Source of the DNA: an uncultured Roseburia sp.
GTDB lineage: Bacteria > Bacillota > Clostridia > Lachnospirales > Lachnospiraceae
Length of the DNA: 64,000 nt
NCBI GenBank assembly: GCA_947564465.1
Contig: CANOCV010000002.1
Location: 1-64,000 of the forward strand
Direction: 5' to 3'
A program made the position numbers and the translations under genes. This document shows, piece by piece, positions 34,137-44,065 of the stretch. Positions within the stretch are counted from its first letter, which is position 1, and every line of letters starts with the position of its first letter. A model generated the notes under the pieces. It saw only the letters and a program-made list of their open reading frames with translations, made no database searches and had not been told where the DNA came from.

Positions 34137-34910
34137 TTATATCTGTTTCAGCTCCTTATCCTTATAACGATTTGCATATTTGGGATTTTCATTTTTCGGA
34201 GGCCATCCTTTTATATTCCCCCGGAGAATTGCAGTAAACATCCGATCTTTCGTTCCGGGATGTTCCAGATTTAGTTTGCGCAGCAAATCTTTGGCGTATT
34301 GCCGTTTGGTATGTCCGTCTACCGGGCAAGGATTTTTGACAATCGGAAGCTCCATTTTATTCTTGAAGCCAATGACGTCTGCCTCTGAGAGATACATTAA
34401 CGGACGAATGACGGTTAGTTCTGTTCTGTCCAGAAATGTTTTGGGAGAAAAGGAGTGGAAACGTCCTTCAAAAATCAGAGACAGGATCATCGTTTCTATT
34501 ATATCGTCCTTGTGATGTGCATATGCAACCTTATTGCACCCCAATTTTTTGGCGGCATCGTTTAATGCACCCTTTCGGAGTTTCGCGCAGAGTGAGCACG
34601 GATTTTCGTTCGGATTTTTGTTAAATACAATATCTGCGATATCCGTGTCTATTACCTTATAAGGGATCTCAAGCTTAACGCACAGTTCACGCAGCGGTTC
34701 AACGTTAAATTCACGATATCCCAGATTCACGGTAATTGCGATTAACTCAAACTTTTGTGGGTAAAAGCGTCTCAAGCCGTGCAAGGCATAGAGTAAGGTT
34801 AAGCTGTCCTTCCCACCGGATATACCGACTGCAATCTTATCACCGTTTTCAATCATTTGATAATCATCTATGGCGCGCCGGGCATAACTGTATAATTGCT
34901 GTAATTTCAT
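34137..34910 (-). CDS. ttcA: TtcA-like tRNA 2-thiolation ATPase
   Basis: 257 residues. The PP-loop is VGISGGKDSLTLLYAL. The cysteines expected to hold an Fe-S cluster are in ENPCSLCAKLRKGAL and VKNPCPVDG. This is the TtcA pattern (tRNA cytidine-32 thiolation). The protein is ~50 residues shorter than E. coli TtcA, mainly at the N-terminus. Other members of this subfamily have unassigned tRNA targets, so the symbol is tentative. Confidence 0.82.
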   Translation of the reverse strand: MKLQQLYSYARRAIDDYQMIENGDKIAVGISGGKDSLTLLYALHGLRRFYPQKFELIAITVNLGYREFNVEPLRELCVKLEIPYKVIDTDIADIVFNKNPNENPCSLCAKLRKGALNDAAKKLGCNKVAYAHHKDDIIETMILSLIFEGRFHSFSPKTFLDRTELTVIRPLMYLSEADVIGFKNKMELPIVKNPCPVDGHTKRQYAKDLLRKLNLEHPGTKDRMFTAILRGNIKGWPPKNENPKYANRYKDKELKQI

Positions 34911-34987
34911 AATGAGCCTCCTTATATTTTACCTGTTGATTATACTACGCTTCCGGCAAAAAATCCAGCCATTAGAAAAGGAGACTT

Positions 34988-35503
34988 ATGGACCATTATA
35001 AATCTTGGGCGAACCTTAACAAACAGTTAACCGATTTTCTTTGCAATGAATTGAGTGGGAGAGTGACATATTTTCTGACAAGGTATCACAATGTTCATAA
35101 TTCTTATGGGCGAGCAGCGATCCGATTGGACGGAAGAGAGCTTGTCAGCTTTTCATGGATACAAATGTACCGTCAGGAAACGGATATATCTATTTTATAT
35201 GAGACAGAACCTGACTCTTCCTATGAAGAAATGACTGCACTGATGAAGCCGAAGTGGGATGATAATTGTACTTACTATGAAATGGATTTTTTGAATGCGG
35301 CACTGCATTTTCGCAATATGTCTGTCCGGGATGCGTTGAAAGATTCAAATTACATCATAAAGATTTTGGCCATTATGGATAAGCGTGTCGGAAAGAGAAC
35401 ACTGGAGAAAATTGCAGCCGCAGGAGAATATAAAAATTTTCCGTCCTGGGTAAAGCAATTTTACGAGCTGAGACTGTCTTGTCAGTATTGCAATCTATAT
35501 TAG
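34988..35503 (+). CDS. Conserved hypothetical protein resembling SF0329 family
   Basis: 171 residues, soluble, with no catalytic motif. WANLNKQLTDFLCNELSGRVTYFLTRYHNVHNSYGRAAIRLDG resembles the start of the SF0329 family of uncharacterised proteins. The C-terminus reads FPSWVKQFYELRLSCQ. It starts after AAAGGAG and precedes dtd by 24 bases on the same strand. Function unknown. Confidence 0.7.
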   Translation: MDHYKSWANLNKQLTDFLCNELSGRVTYFLTRYHNVHNSYGRAAIRLDGRELVSFSWIQMYRQETDISILYETEPDSSYEEMTALMKPKWDDNCTYYEMDFLNAALHFRNMSVRDALKDSNYIIKILAIMDKRVGKRTLEKIAAAGEYKNFPSWVKQFYELRLSCQYCNLY

Positions 35504-35527
35504 AAAAATAAATGGAGATTAAAGTAA

Positions 35528-35980
35528 ATGAAACTATTAATACAGCGTGTAGCAAATGCCTCTGTTGAGGTGGAGCAGAAGTGTATCGGAAGGATACAAA
35601 AAGGATTTCTTGTTTTTATCGGCATATCAGACACAGATAATACGGTAATTGCAGATAAAATGATAAAAAAGCTTCTGGGACTTCGTATTTTTGAGGATGA
35701 ATATGGTAAGACAAACCTGTCGCTTGCAGATGTCCATGGAGAGCTTCTTCTTATTTCACAATTTACGCTATATGCTGACTGCAAAAAGGGAAACCGGCCG
35801 TCTTTTGTACATGCCGGATCCCCCGAATTGGCAAATCAGCTATATGAATATGTGATAGATACCTGTAAAAAACAGGTTCCTGTTGTTGAGACTGGTGAAT
35901 TTGGTGCAGATATGAAAGTATCCCTGCAAAACGACGGTCCCTTTACGATTATTCTGGACTCTGATTATATTTGCGGATAG
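35528..35980 (+). CDS. dtd: D-aminoacyl-tRNA deacylase
   Basis: 150 residues. The family start [16 protein letters not shown], the active-site stretch [20 protein letters not shown] and the Gly-cisPro-like region [11 protein letters not shown] are present. It hydrolyses D-amino acids from mischarged tRNA. Its last 32 bases overlap the end of the convergent recombinase gene. Confidence 0.96.
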   Translation: MKLLIQRVANASVEVEQKCIGRIQKGFLVFIGISDTDNTVIADKMIKKLLGLRIFEDEYGKTNLSLADVHGELLLISQFTLYADCKKGNRPSFVHAGSPELANQLYEYVIDTCKKQVPVVETGEFGADMKVSLQNDGPFTIILDSDYICG

Positions 35981-37028
35981 AAACTGCATCTGCAGCCTGA
36001 CGTTTATGTTCATCCTCAATCGCAGCGTAGTAGGCGATTGTCGTATTAACATTTTCATGTCCAAGAACATCCGCAACAAGACGAATGTCGCCTGTCTCAC
36101 GATAAAGGGCAGTGCCGTATGTACTTCTCAATTTATGAGGTGTGATTTTTTTATTCGGAACCGCCATTTTAGCATATTTTTTTACAAGATTTTCAATAGC
36201 GTCTACGCTGATTCTTTTATTCTGAAGCGAATAGAAGAGCGCTTTTTCATGGCCGGAGACTGCAAGTATCCGTTTACGCTCGCCTTCTATATAATTAAGC
36301 AAAACATCAGCTACCTCATCTCCAAAATAGATGACGTCTTGTCCGCCGCCTTTTCGGACAATGGTTAGCGAGTTATCGACAAAATCTACATCCGTTTCGT
36401 CCAATCCGGCGCACTCGGAGACACGGATTCCCGTACCAAGCATCAGAGTAAGAATTGCCAGATCACGTGCTTTCGTTTTTTCGCAATATTTTTTCTGACG
36501 TTCGGACATTTGTTCGTTTCCATATTCAATGGCATTTAACAATTCATTGATTTCATTAGAGTTCATACGAATAATATTCTTATCCTTTTTCACAATCGGC
36601 ATGGGAACTAAAAGCATCGGATTTTTTTCAATATATTCGTGTATATATAAATGCTGGTATAATCCGCGCAGCGCAGACATTTTTCTTGCAATTGCACGTT
36701 TGCCGTTTTCATGAAGTTCCGTATCAGGATCCGTATTTAATTCCAGATATCGTTGATATTCAATAATATCCTCCGAAGATAAATGACTGATATCCTCGAT
36801 CAGGAACTTTCTGATATCAAAGTCTTTATATAATGGATTCTTGTATGTCAAAAATCGGAAAAACGTTAATAAGTCGTAAGAATATGAAATCAATGTGCTG
36901 GTTTGCGTTCGTAATTCCTTACTGTAAATATATTCCTTTGCAAAATCAGGAAGCTCATTTAAAAGCTCACGCAGACGAAGTGTCTGGTTTCTTTTTTTCT
37001 CTTTGTAGTATTGTGAATCTTTTCCCAT
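35949..37028 (-). CDS. XerS-like tyrosine recombinase
   Basis: 359 residues, longer than XerC/XerD (~300). Its N-terminal [28 protein letters not shown] recalls the single-recombinase XerS of streptococci. Catalytic elements are Arg in [13 protein letters not shown], Lys in [13 protein letters not shown] in [14 protein letters not shown], His in VLGHENVN and Tyr in TIAYYA. All are intact. It may resolve chromosome dimers, or act on an undefined site. No mobile element surrounds it. The 32-base tail overlap with dtd is long for convergent genes. Confidence 0.88.
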   Translation of the reverse strand: MGKDSQYYKEKKRNQTLRLRELLNELPDFAKEYIYSKELRTQTSTLISYSYDLLTFFRFLTYKNPLYKDFDIRKFLIEDISHLSSEDIIEYQRYLELNTDPDTELHENGKRAIARKMSALRGLYQHLYIHEYIEKNPMLLVPMPIVKKDKNIIRMNSNEINELLNAIEYGNEQMSERQKKYCEKTKARDLAILTLMLGTGIRVSECAGLDETDVDFVDNSLTIVRKGGGQDVIYFGDEVADVLLNYIEGERKRILAVSGHEKALFYSLQNKRISVDAIENLVKKYAKMAVPNKKITPHKLRSTYGTALYRETGDIRLVADVLGHENVNTTIAYYAAIEDEHKRQAADAVSIRKYNQSPE

Positions 37029-37190
37029 AAAATAATCCTTTCTATGTAAATTGCTTCATGTCAATCCATATTATACTATAAACTTGTCTTTTTGGCAATA
37101 TCTATCGGAAAAACTGATATTTATCCGATAGATTGATATTTCGATCTTCTCTCCCACAGACAATACTTGGACACATTATTTTACATTAAA

Positions 37191-37227
37191 CAGCCTTCGG
37201 CTTCACAGTTACGGAAGCCGAAGGCTG
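37191..37227. terminator. Strong hairpin between kinase-like and recombinase genes
   Basis: CAGCCTTCGGCTTC (37191-37204) pairs with GAAGCCGAAGGCTG (37214-37227). It would end transcripts of the minus-strand kinase-like gene. The remaining ~160 bases up to the recombinase start show no other feature. Confidence 0.75.
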
Positions 37228-37260
37228 AATGGTTACTAATAAATTACTGAAGAAGAACTG

Positions 37261-37881
37261 TTACATTACATGTTCCTTATAGGCAAGAATCATATCGACA
37301 CAACCATCTATACCGAGACGGCTGCTATCAAGTGACAAATGGTAGCTTCGGGAATCTCCCCATTTTTTACTCGTATAATAATTGTAGTAGCTTGCGCGTT
37401 GTTTGTCGTTTTTCTGGATAAGATCCCTGGCTTTGTTATCGGTAAGTCCCATATCACGCGCAACCTGCTTGATTCGGACATCCATATCGGCATGGATAAA
37501 TGTATTAATGCAGGTGGTAAGCTCCGATAACGCATAATCGGCGCAGCGTCCTACAATTACACAGGATTCCTCGGATGCAATTTTTTTGATCGCTTCAAAC
37601 TGTGCTAAAAATATCTTGTGGTTTAACGGCATATCTAAAAACGGCGCCGAAGAATATCCGCTGATGGAATAGGTATCCATCACAAGGGAATACAAAAAAC
37701 TGTTTGTCGGTTTTTCATCATGGTTTTCAAAAATCTCTTTACAGAATCCGCTCTCTTTTGCCGCTATCTGAAGCAAATCCTTATCGTAACATTTAATATT
37801 CAGCCTGGCCGCAAGTGCATCTCCCACTGCTTTTCCGCCGCTTCCAAATTCTCTTCCGATTGTATAAATAATATTACTCAT
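37261..37881 (-). CDS. Cytidylate kinase-like family protein
   Basis: 206 residues. The P-loop-like start is IGREFGSGGKAVGDALAARLN and the family segment IVGRCADYAL is present. These AAK6-type proteins resemble Cmk but are not proven to phosphorylate CMP. Their substrate is unknown. It is a single gene closed by the strong hairpin at 37191. Confidence 0.85.
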   Translation of the reverse strand: MSNIIYTIGREFGSGGKAVGDALAARLNIKCYDKDLLQIAAKESGFCKEIFENHDEKPTNSFLYSLVMDTYSISGYSSAPFLDMPLNHKIFLAQFEAIKKIASEESCVIVGRCADYALSELTTCINTFIHADMDVRIKQVARDMGLTDNKARDLIQKNDKQRASYYNYYTSKKWGDSRSYHLSLDSSRLGIDGCVDMILAYKEHVM

Positions 37882-37939
37882 AAATTATCCCACCTTTTGC
37901 CTGATTTTTGAAATGTTTACATATAAATTATACCTCATA

Positions 37940-38851
37940 TCACCGCAGCTTTACAAGCAGCTTTTCAAAGTAATCCGGTAAAGGCGCAGATATTTCACAG
38001 TACTGCTTCGTCCTCGGATGAATGAAACCAATTGTCATGGCATGAAGCGTCTGTCCCTGCAAATGATACGGATTTTTTTGCGAACCGTATACAGTATCTC
38101 CCAAAAGCGGATGACCAATGCTCGCCATATGAACTCTTATCTGATGAGTGCGGCCTGTTTCCAATTCAAATTCGATATAGGTTGCTCCCTTTAGGACTTC
38201 AATGACACGATAATGTGTAATTGCCGGCTTTCCGTTTTTTTCAGTGACTGCCATTTTCTTGCGGTCATACGGATGTCTGGCGATCGCCCCCTCAATACGC
38301 CCCTTCTCATCTTTTACAACTCCGGTTACAATTCCGCGGTAACGCCTTGTCACGGAGTGCTCCTTAATCTGCTGCGCAATATCTCTGTGGCATTCGTCAT
38401 TTTTACATACAATCAAAGACCCTGTCGTATCCTTGTCAATCCGATGGACAATTCCCGGCCGAATTTCACCGTTAATGCCGGAAAGATTATCACGGCAGTG
38501 ATACATTACCGCGTTTACAAGCGTTCCGGAATAATGTCCCGGACATGGATGCACTACCATCCCCTTTGGCTTATTTACAATCAGAAGATCACTATCTTCA
38601 TAGAGAATATCCAGAGGAATATTTTCGGGAACGATTGCCGCGGGCACCGCAGACGGAATATGTACGCACACAATCTCCTCCCGGTGCACCCGGTAATTTG
38701 CTTTCTGAGGAAGCCCCGCTACGAAGACCTGACCGTCTTTAATCAGTTTTTGGAAAAATGCTCTTGATTGGGAAGGATAAATAACGGCAAGAAACTTGTC
38801 AAGTCTCTCACCGTCAAAGGCCGTATCCACTTCAAAATATTCTATATTCAT
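37940..38851 (-). CDS. rluD: RluD-type 23S rRNA pseudouridine synthase
   Basis: 303 residues from ATG 38851, with AGAGGT upstream. The longer open frame to 38992 lies inside lspA. The S4 RNA-binding domain (~13-75) precedes the synthase domain. The catalytic Asp is in VHRIDKDTTGSLIV, and KPKGMVVHPCPGH and GRTHQIRVHMASIGHPLLGD are conserved. In many Firmicutes it follows lspA, as here (7-base gap). Confidence 0.94.
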   Translation of the reverse strand: MNIEYFEVDTAFDGERLDKFLAVIYPSQSRAFFQKLIKDGQVFVAGLPQKANYRVHREEIVCVHIPSAVPAAIVPENIPLDILYEDSDLLIVNKPKGMVVHPCPGHYSGTLVNAVMYHCRDNLSGINGEIRPGIVHRIDKDTTGSLIVCKNDECHRDIAQQIKEHSVTRRYRGIVTGVVKDEKGRIEGAIARHPYDRKKMAVTEKNGKPAITHYRVIEVLKGATYIEFELETGRTHQIRVHMASIGHPLLGDTVYGSQKNPYHLQGQTLHAMTIGFIHPRTKQYCEISAPLPDYFEKLLVKLR

Positions 38852-38858
38852 ATTCTGT

Positions 38859-39380
38859 CTACCTCTTTTTTGCTCTGGACCCAAATACCATATTGAAGTC
38901 CTCTTCCTTATAGTAAAACAGGAATAAAATGAAAAACGTAATGCCCGAAACTGTAATATAAATATCCGCCACGTTAAAGATCGGAAAGTCAATCAATTCA
39001 AAATAAAAGAAATCAATTACATACTCAAGCCGAATGCGGTCAATCATATTGCCGATGGCTCCGGCAAGGACAAAGACCAAGATAACTTCAAGCGGCCGGA
39101 ACTTTTTGGTGTCCGGCAATTTGAAAAAAAACCATATTAACAGAGCAAGAAATATTACGGTTACAATCAACAAAAACAACTGCTTGTTTTGCATCATTCC
39201 AAAGGCTGAGCCACGATTTTCCAGATAGCGAAGCTGAAATACCTCCGGGATGATTACATACGGGTTCTGCCCTTTCAAATTTAAAACTGCAAAATATTTT
39301 GTAAGCTGATCCAAAACAATCAGAAAGCAGGATGCAAGGATTGCGATCAATCCCTTCTGCAGGTTCTTCCTCGCACTCAT
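38859..39380 (-). CDS. lspA: Lipoprotein signal peptidase (signal peptidase II)
   Basis: 173 residues with four membrane segments. The catalytic aspartates are in GAIGNMIDRIRL and FNVADIYITV. It removes signal peptides from prolipoproteins at the membrane, such as the DD-carboxypeptidase lipoprotein at 44847. It starts 2 bases after the aroB stop, indicating one transcript. Confidence 0.96.
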   Translation of the reverse strand: MSARKNLQKGLIAILASCFLIVLDQLTKYFAVLNLKGQNPYVIIPEVFQLRYLENRGSAFGMMQNKQLFLLIVTVIFLALLIWFFFKLPDTKKFRPLEVILVFVLAGAIGNMIDRIRLEYVIDFFYFELIDFPIFNVADIYITVSGITFFILFLFYYKEEDFNMVFGSRAKKR

Positions 39381-39382
39381 AT

Positions 39383-40480
39383 TTACGCGCCCCCTTTAAG
39401 GATATAGCGAATGCCTTCCAAAAGCTCATCATCCGTAAAATCGGAGTAAATACAGGCAGCTCCAAGTTTATGCAGCAAAATAAAATTGATTTTTCCCGCT
39501 TTCATCTTCTTATCTGATTTCATTGTCCTTAAAATCTCATCCTCATCCTGACCGGCAGCAAATATCGGAAGCTGAAATTTTTGCAATGTATCACAGATCA
39601 TAGTTAATTCGTCCGGTGAAATATAGTTCTTTTTCATGGAAAGAAAAGATGCCGCGGCAATACCAATGGATACGCACTCTCCATGGTAAAGCGAAAAATC
39701 AGACAGCTTTTCCACCGCATGGCCAATCGTATGTCCGAAATTTAAAAGCGCCCTCTCTCCCTTTTCGGTCGGGTCAGTTTCCACAACCCGACGCTTGATA
39801 TCGCAGCTTTTCGATATCATTTCCTCAAGCACAGAATATTCAAGCGAATATATACGCTCCTTGTTTGCGCTCATCCATTCAAAATATACCCTGTCTTTAA
39901 TTAGCCCGTGTTTTAAAAGCTCTGCCATGCCGGAAGAAAGCTGGCGAACAGGAAGCGTTTTCAGTACGGAAAGATTCATATATACAAGCTTTGGCTGATG
40001 AAATGCACCTACCATATTTTTGTACCGTCTGAAATCGACACCTGTCTTACCGCCGATACTACTGTCAACCTGTGCCAGCAGAGATGTCGGCAGCTGCACA
40101 AAATCTATTCCCCGCAGATAGGTAGCCGCAGCAAAACCCGTCAAATCTCCCACAACGCCGCCACCCAGAGCAACTAAAAAGTCATGGCGGTCAAATCCGT
40201 CCACAATCAAACGCTCGTACAGATCTTCCACGGTATTCATATTTTTGGAAGCTTCTCCCGCATCAAAGACAAATGCCGACACCGCGGAAAAAGCGGACGC
40301 AAGCAGATTTTTAAGTTCATCCAAGTAACAGTTCGCCACATTCGAATCGGACACAATGCATACCTTGTTGCCGCTAAAGCCCGCTTCTCTTAAGGAAACC
40401 AGCAAATTCGAAAAATCACTTCTGATTACTATGTTATAGGAAAATTTGCCGTCACAGGATACGGATATTGTTTTTGCCAT
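39383..40480 (-). CDS. aroB: 3-dehydroquinate synthase
   Basis: 365 residues. NAD- and metal-binding motifs are VALGGGVVGDLTGFAAATYLRG, PTSLLAQVDSSIGGKTGVD, and the zinc ligands in LLNFGHTIGHAVE and YHGECVSIG. It performs the second step of the shikimate pathway, feeding trp and phe synthesis. It is the first gene of an aroB-lspA-rluD run. Confidence 0.96.
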   Translation of the reverse strand: MAKTISVSCDGKFSYNIVIRSDFSNLLVSLREAGFSGNKVCIVSDSNVANCYLDELKNLLASAFSAVSAFVFDAGEASKNMNTVEDLYERLIVDGFDRHDFLVALGGGVVGDLTGFAAATYLRGIDFVQLPTSLLAQVDSSIGGKTGVDFRRYKNMVGAFHQPKLVYMNLSVLKTLPVRQLSSGMAELLKHGLIKDRVYFEWMSANKERIYSLEYSVLEEMISKSCDIKRRVVETDPTEKGERALLNFGHTIGHAVEKLSDFSLYHGECVSIGIAAASFLSMKKNYISPDELTMICDTLQKFQLPIFAAGQDEDEILRTMKSDKKMKAGKINFILLHKLGAACIYSDFTDDELLEGIRYILKGGA

Positions 40481-40504
40481 AATCTTATCATCCTTTCTGA
40501 ATGC

Positions 40505-41254
40505 CTAAATATATTTTTGAAATGTAATTTTTACTCTGTTTTTTCTTGTTGTACCATTTTCACCGTCAAAACGAAACTTTCCAAAGCCGCGAATTGACAA
40601 AATATCATCCGGTTTACATATGTATGTATTATGTAAACATTCCTTCCCCTGTATAAATACTTTTCCACTTTGAATTAGACGGACAGCCTCGCTTCTGGAG
40701 ACTTTCGCCATCGCAGCCGTAACATTGTCCAAACGGTTTGAAGCAATAATCGCGTCACACTGCTGCAGATTCGGCTTAATCGCAAGCTTTGTGGGTTCTG
40801 TTTTCCGGCAGCGTATGACTGTGTGGCGGATACTCCCTAACTCATTGCAGATATAATCCGTGATTTCCTGTTTGCAGAACATGTACGAAGTCTCCTCATT
40901 TACAAGGATATCTCCGATTTTTCCGCGCTCAATTCCGAGACTCATAACGGCTCCCAAAATATCTCTATGTGAGAATTTTTCGGAAAACTTGGGATGTGCA
41001 GCCGAAATTTCCAGGCAGTCAATCGGATACTTAAAACTATAAGAAAGAGCATCAGGTATAAAAGCTGCTATCTGACGCTCTGCAAATTCATATCCACCTT
41101 CAGATGAAAAACCGGTCGCATACCTGCCGGCATTCTGATGGAAAATATGCAATTCATTTAAAGTTAAAAAATCACTGAAAACGACGATTCCTCTGCGCTC
41201 CGCCTGTCTTGACAGATCAAGAAGATGTCTTTCCGTTAATAAATTATCATCCAT
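40505..41254 (-). CDS. ylmH: S4-domain RNA-binding protein YlmH
   Basis: 249 residues from ATG 41254. A GTG three codons upstream is also possible. The N-terminal YlmH fold (RHLLDLSRQAERRGIVVFSDFL) is followed by the S4 domain at the end (NVTAAMAKVSRSEAVRLIQSGKVFIQG). YlmH homologues bind ribosomes/rRNA and are encoded next to sepF, as here. A role in ribosome quality control is reported for B. subtilis. Confidence 0.92.
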   Translation of the reverse strand: MDDNLLTERHLLDLSRQAERRGIVVFSDFLTLNELHIFHQNAGRYATGFSSEGGYEFAERQIAAFIPDALSYSFKYPIDCLEISAAHPKFSEKFSHRDILGAVMSLGIERGKIGDILVNEETSYMFCKQEITDYICNELGSIRHTVIRCRKTEPTKLAIKPNLQQCDAIIASNRLDNVTAAMAKVSRSEAVRLIQSGKVFIQGKECLHNTYICKPDDILSIRGFGKFRFDGENGTTRKNRVKITFQKYI

Positions 41255-41286
41255 AATAATCACCCACGAAAAAATTCAAATGCATT

Positions 41287-41805
41287 CTAGGAACGGAAGT
41301 CTGTCTGTATACTTGAAGTATCAAAGGAGTCCAAAATGTTTTGGAAGTCACCGGAGATATCAACCGATTCCGGTGTTATGATAAATATGTAATTTGAAAC
41401 CTTTTGAAGATTGCCATTTATGGCAAAACAGGAACCGGAGGTAAAGTCAATAATGCGCTGCGCGACATCGACGTCGATCCCTTCTACATTTAATACGACA
41501 GTGCGGTTCATCAATAAAGTCTCCGTAATCTCCCTCGCATCCTCAAAATTAGTAGGTCTCACAACGCAAACAGACATCGGATTGCCGGTTTTTTGTTTTG
41601 CAGTCCGCATCGGGGTGATTTTAGAAACAGGTTTCGGCCGCTTTTCTTCCTCAAAAGAATCCGTATCCTCTTTTGCTTTACGGGAGCGCTTCTTTCTGGC
41701 CGGAATTTCTTCCTCCTCCTCTTCTTCGTAATAGTCATCCTCGTAAAAATCATCGTCATCCGGACTCAGGCGCATGACGTCCATAAATTTATCAAATAAT
41801 CCCAT
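41287..41805 (-). CDS. sepF: Cell division protein SepF
   Basis: 172 residues. A membrane-targeting N-terminus (MGLFDKFMDVMRLS) and an acidic/basic linker (EEEEEEIPARKKRSRKAKED) precede the SepF domain (PMSVCVVRPTNFEDAREITETLLMNRTVVLNVEG). It anchors FtsZ to the membrane and shapes the septum. It follows the yggS gene by 14 bases. Confidence 0.95.
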   Translation of the reverse strand: MGLFDKFMDVMRLSPDDDDFYEDDYYEEEEEEEIPARKKRSRKAKEDTDSFEEEKRPKPVSKITPMRTAKQKTGNPMSVCVVRPTNFEDAREITETLLMNRTVVLNVEGIDVDVAQRIIDFTSGSCFAINGNLQKVSNYIFIITPESVDISGDFQNILDSFDTSSIQTDFRS

Positions 41806-41819
41806 GGTAATATATCTCC

Positions 41820-42515
41820 TTACTGTTTATTATAATTGCGTGCACCGAAGATTCCGGTTCCCACACGAACAAGAGTAGCGCCCTCCTCTATTGCAACCGT
41901 ATAGTCGCCGGTCATTCCCATTGAGAGCACATGCATAGTTACATTATCAATGTTTTTCTTTGTTATGTCAACAGATAATTGCTTTATGTTCTTAAAATAC
42001 TGACGGTTATCTTCGGGATTTTCAACGTACGGAGCAATTGTCATCAAGCCCTTTATACGGATATTTTCCAGCTCCGCTATTTCCTCTACAAGCTGAATCG
42101 CATCCTCTCTGTGAATCCCAAACTTACTCTCCTCCTCGGCAATATTGACTTCTACCAGAATCGGGACAACAATCCCTTTCTTTTTGGCCTGAATATTGAT
42201 TTCTTCCGCGAGGCGGTACGAATCTACCGAATGTATCAGACATGCTTTGTCAATCACCGATTTTACTTTGTTGCGCTGCAAATGTCCGATCATATGCCAA
42301 CGAATATCCTTTGGCATCTCTTCAAACTTCGAGACAAGCTCCTGAACCTTATTTTCTCCAAAATCGCGAATCCCTTCGTCGTATATTTCCGAAAGCATGG
42401 GAATCGGCTTTGTTTTGCTGACAGCAATCAATGTCACATCTTCTCTTTTTCTTCCGGATTTTTCACATGCCAATACGATATTTTTTTCTACTTGTTCCAA
42501 ATTTTCTTTTAACAT
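41820..42515 (-). CDS. yggS: YggS-family PLP homeostasis protein
   Basis: 231 residues. The PLP lysine is in LIAVSKTKP, and DFGENKVQEL, WHMIGHLQRNK, SKFGIH and SMGMTGDYTVAI are the other family motifs. It is a single-domain PLP carrier that keeps vitamin B6 balanced. Known as YlmE in Bacillus, it is part of the ylmE-sepF-ylmH cluster. Confidence 0.96.
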   Translation of the reverse strand: MLKENLEQVEKNIVLACEKSGRKREDVTLIAVSKTKPIPMLSEIYDEGIRDFGENKVQELVSKFEEMPKDIRWHMIGHLQRNKVKSVIDKACLIHSVDSYRLAEEINIQAKKKGIVVPILVEVNIAEEESKFGIHREDAIQLVEEIAELENIRIKGLMTIAPYVENPEDNRQYFKNIKQLSVDITKKNIDNVTMHVLSMGMTGDYTVAIEEGATLVRVGTGIFGARNYNKQ

Positions 42516-42547
42516 CTAACATTCTCCTTTTTATTTCAACAGGCAAA

Positions 42548-43936
42548 TTAATGTATCAAATCATTTTCCTGTACCTTATCTCCCTCAAGTGCAATATGGT
42601 CATATAACGAAAGGCCATAGCTTGTCCCTGTACGGATTACGGAATATTCTTCATTTTGAAAAAGTATTTCAATCTGTTTAAAAACTGCATATCCTTTGTT
42701 GATATTATAAACACCCATTAGCTTTGCCGTATCTTTTATTCTATATGTCTCATTGGAATCAGGCTTTTGAATCACTGCACCGCTTCCGATCGTTTCCTCA
42801 TCAATATAGTAAAGATCATCCTTCTCATTGTATAGCGTTGTTTCTACAAACGTCATGGAAGACTCTCCGGATTTATCCTGCTGCTGTACCAACAAACCAT
42901 AAGAGTTGGAATTTCCACCCTTCATAAAATATTCTTTTGGCACGGTAAAAAACTCTTTTTCCGTGATTGCTGTATTTGGTATTTTTAGCCCTGTCTCTTC
43001 GTCCATCAAAAGCTCTATCTCAATATATCTGTCATTGGCGAAGCGAACCATATGATCTCTCAGGGAAAGAATCATGTAATAATCCTCGCCGATCTTTTTG
43101 ATTTCAAAATTTACCCAACAGCTGATATTGTCCTTTTTGAATTGTATTTTTACAACGCTGTCTTCTGCAAGACGCTTTTGTGTCGCTTCGTTTATAGGAA
43201 GAATAATCTTCCATTCTTCATTTGTAATCAGCTTATATGCCGGTGAACCGGCCGGAACCGGATCAGGCCGTTTTAAGCTTACCTTGGAATAATTTAGCTG
43301 ATTTAGCATGTCCGGAGAAAATGAATCCACAGTTACATTCTCAAATCCATCGGTATAATAGACCACGATACCGGCTTCCTTTGCATTCATCAAATGGAAG
43401 GATTGGTTCTCCTGTGCCATTGATACATAATCTCCCAGGGAGTCCAACGCATTTTGGTTTACGGCTTCCATTAGCTGTGCTTCCAATTCATCTTTAAAAG
43501 TATATACCTGGAAAAAACTTCCGGCATCAAAAGCTCCGGCAAACGATGATATTGTATTTTTCAGGGAAGCATAATCTTCATTGTCAAATTCGGCTTCCGC
43601 ATTTTCCGCATTGCCCATTTTAGAGGCAATATCTCCGTTCTCGTCTACGGAACAGATTAGGTTGCCGTAACCGGCTCTCGCCGAATCCCGCATATAATAG
43701 TTGATATAACCGTCAAAATCCGAATTAATTATTTTCTCTTCTCTCAAAATCAAACCAAAATATGTATTATTTTCTGCAATTGTTCCCTGTCCTACCTCGT
43801 ATACCGAAATATGTTCTGTGGTAAAATAAGAGTAAACATTAAACGCAATATATATAAAAATGATTCCGAACACAATAACACCGATATTCAGGTTTATCGG
43901 ACGTCGGTATTTTACAATTTTTTTTCGTTCCGCCAT
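42548..43936 (-). CDS. HlyD-like membrane adaptor protein
   Basis: 462 residues from ATG 43936, 6 bases after GAAGGTGG. An open frame to 43990 lacks a site. One membrane helix (~18-40, GVIVFGIIFIYIAFNVY) precedes a large extracellular part with YYMRDSARAGYGNLI and beta strands like those of HlyD efflux adaptors. No transporter or outer-membrane partner is adjacent, and a Gram-positive has no outer membrane, so a classical export role is doubtful. It stands just upstream of yggS-sepF, hinting at an envelope or division role. Confidence 0.75.
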   Translation of the reverse strand: MAERKKIVKYRRPINLNIGVIVFGIIFIYIAFNVYSYFTTEHISVYEVGQGTIAENNTYFGLILREEKIINSDFDGYINYYMRDSARAGYGNLICSVDENGDIASKMGNAENAEAEFDNEDYASLKNTISSFAGAFDAGSFFQVYTFKDELEAQLMEAVNQNALDSLGDYVSMAQENQSFHLMNAKEAGIVVYYTDGFENVTVDSFSPDMLNQLNYSKVSLKRPDPVPAGSPAYKLITNEEWKIILPINEATQKRLAEDSVVKIQFKKDNISCWVNFEIKKIGEDYYMILSLRDHMVRFANDRYIEIELLMDEETGLKIPNTAITEKEFFTVPKEYFMKGGNSNSYGLLVQQQDKSGESSMTFVETTLYNEKDDLYYIDEETIGSGAVIQKPDSNETYRIKDTAKLMGVYNINKGYAVFKQIEILFQNEEYSVIRTGTSYGLSLYDHIALEGDKVQENDLIH

Positions 43937-44065
43937 ATCAGCCACCTTCTCAAATACACTTATTTTATCATTTTTTTTTATGAAATACAATCATTCCCAT
44001 AAGAATGTCCCGCTGTATAAATCTTTATTGTTTGGAACATACTATGACAAAGGAGGGATTTTACA

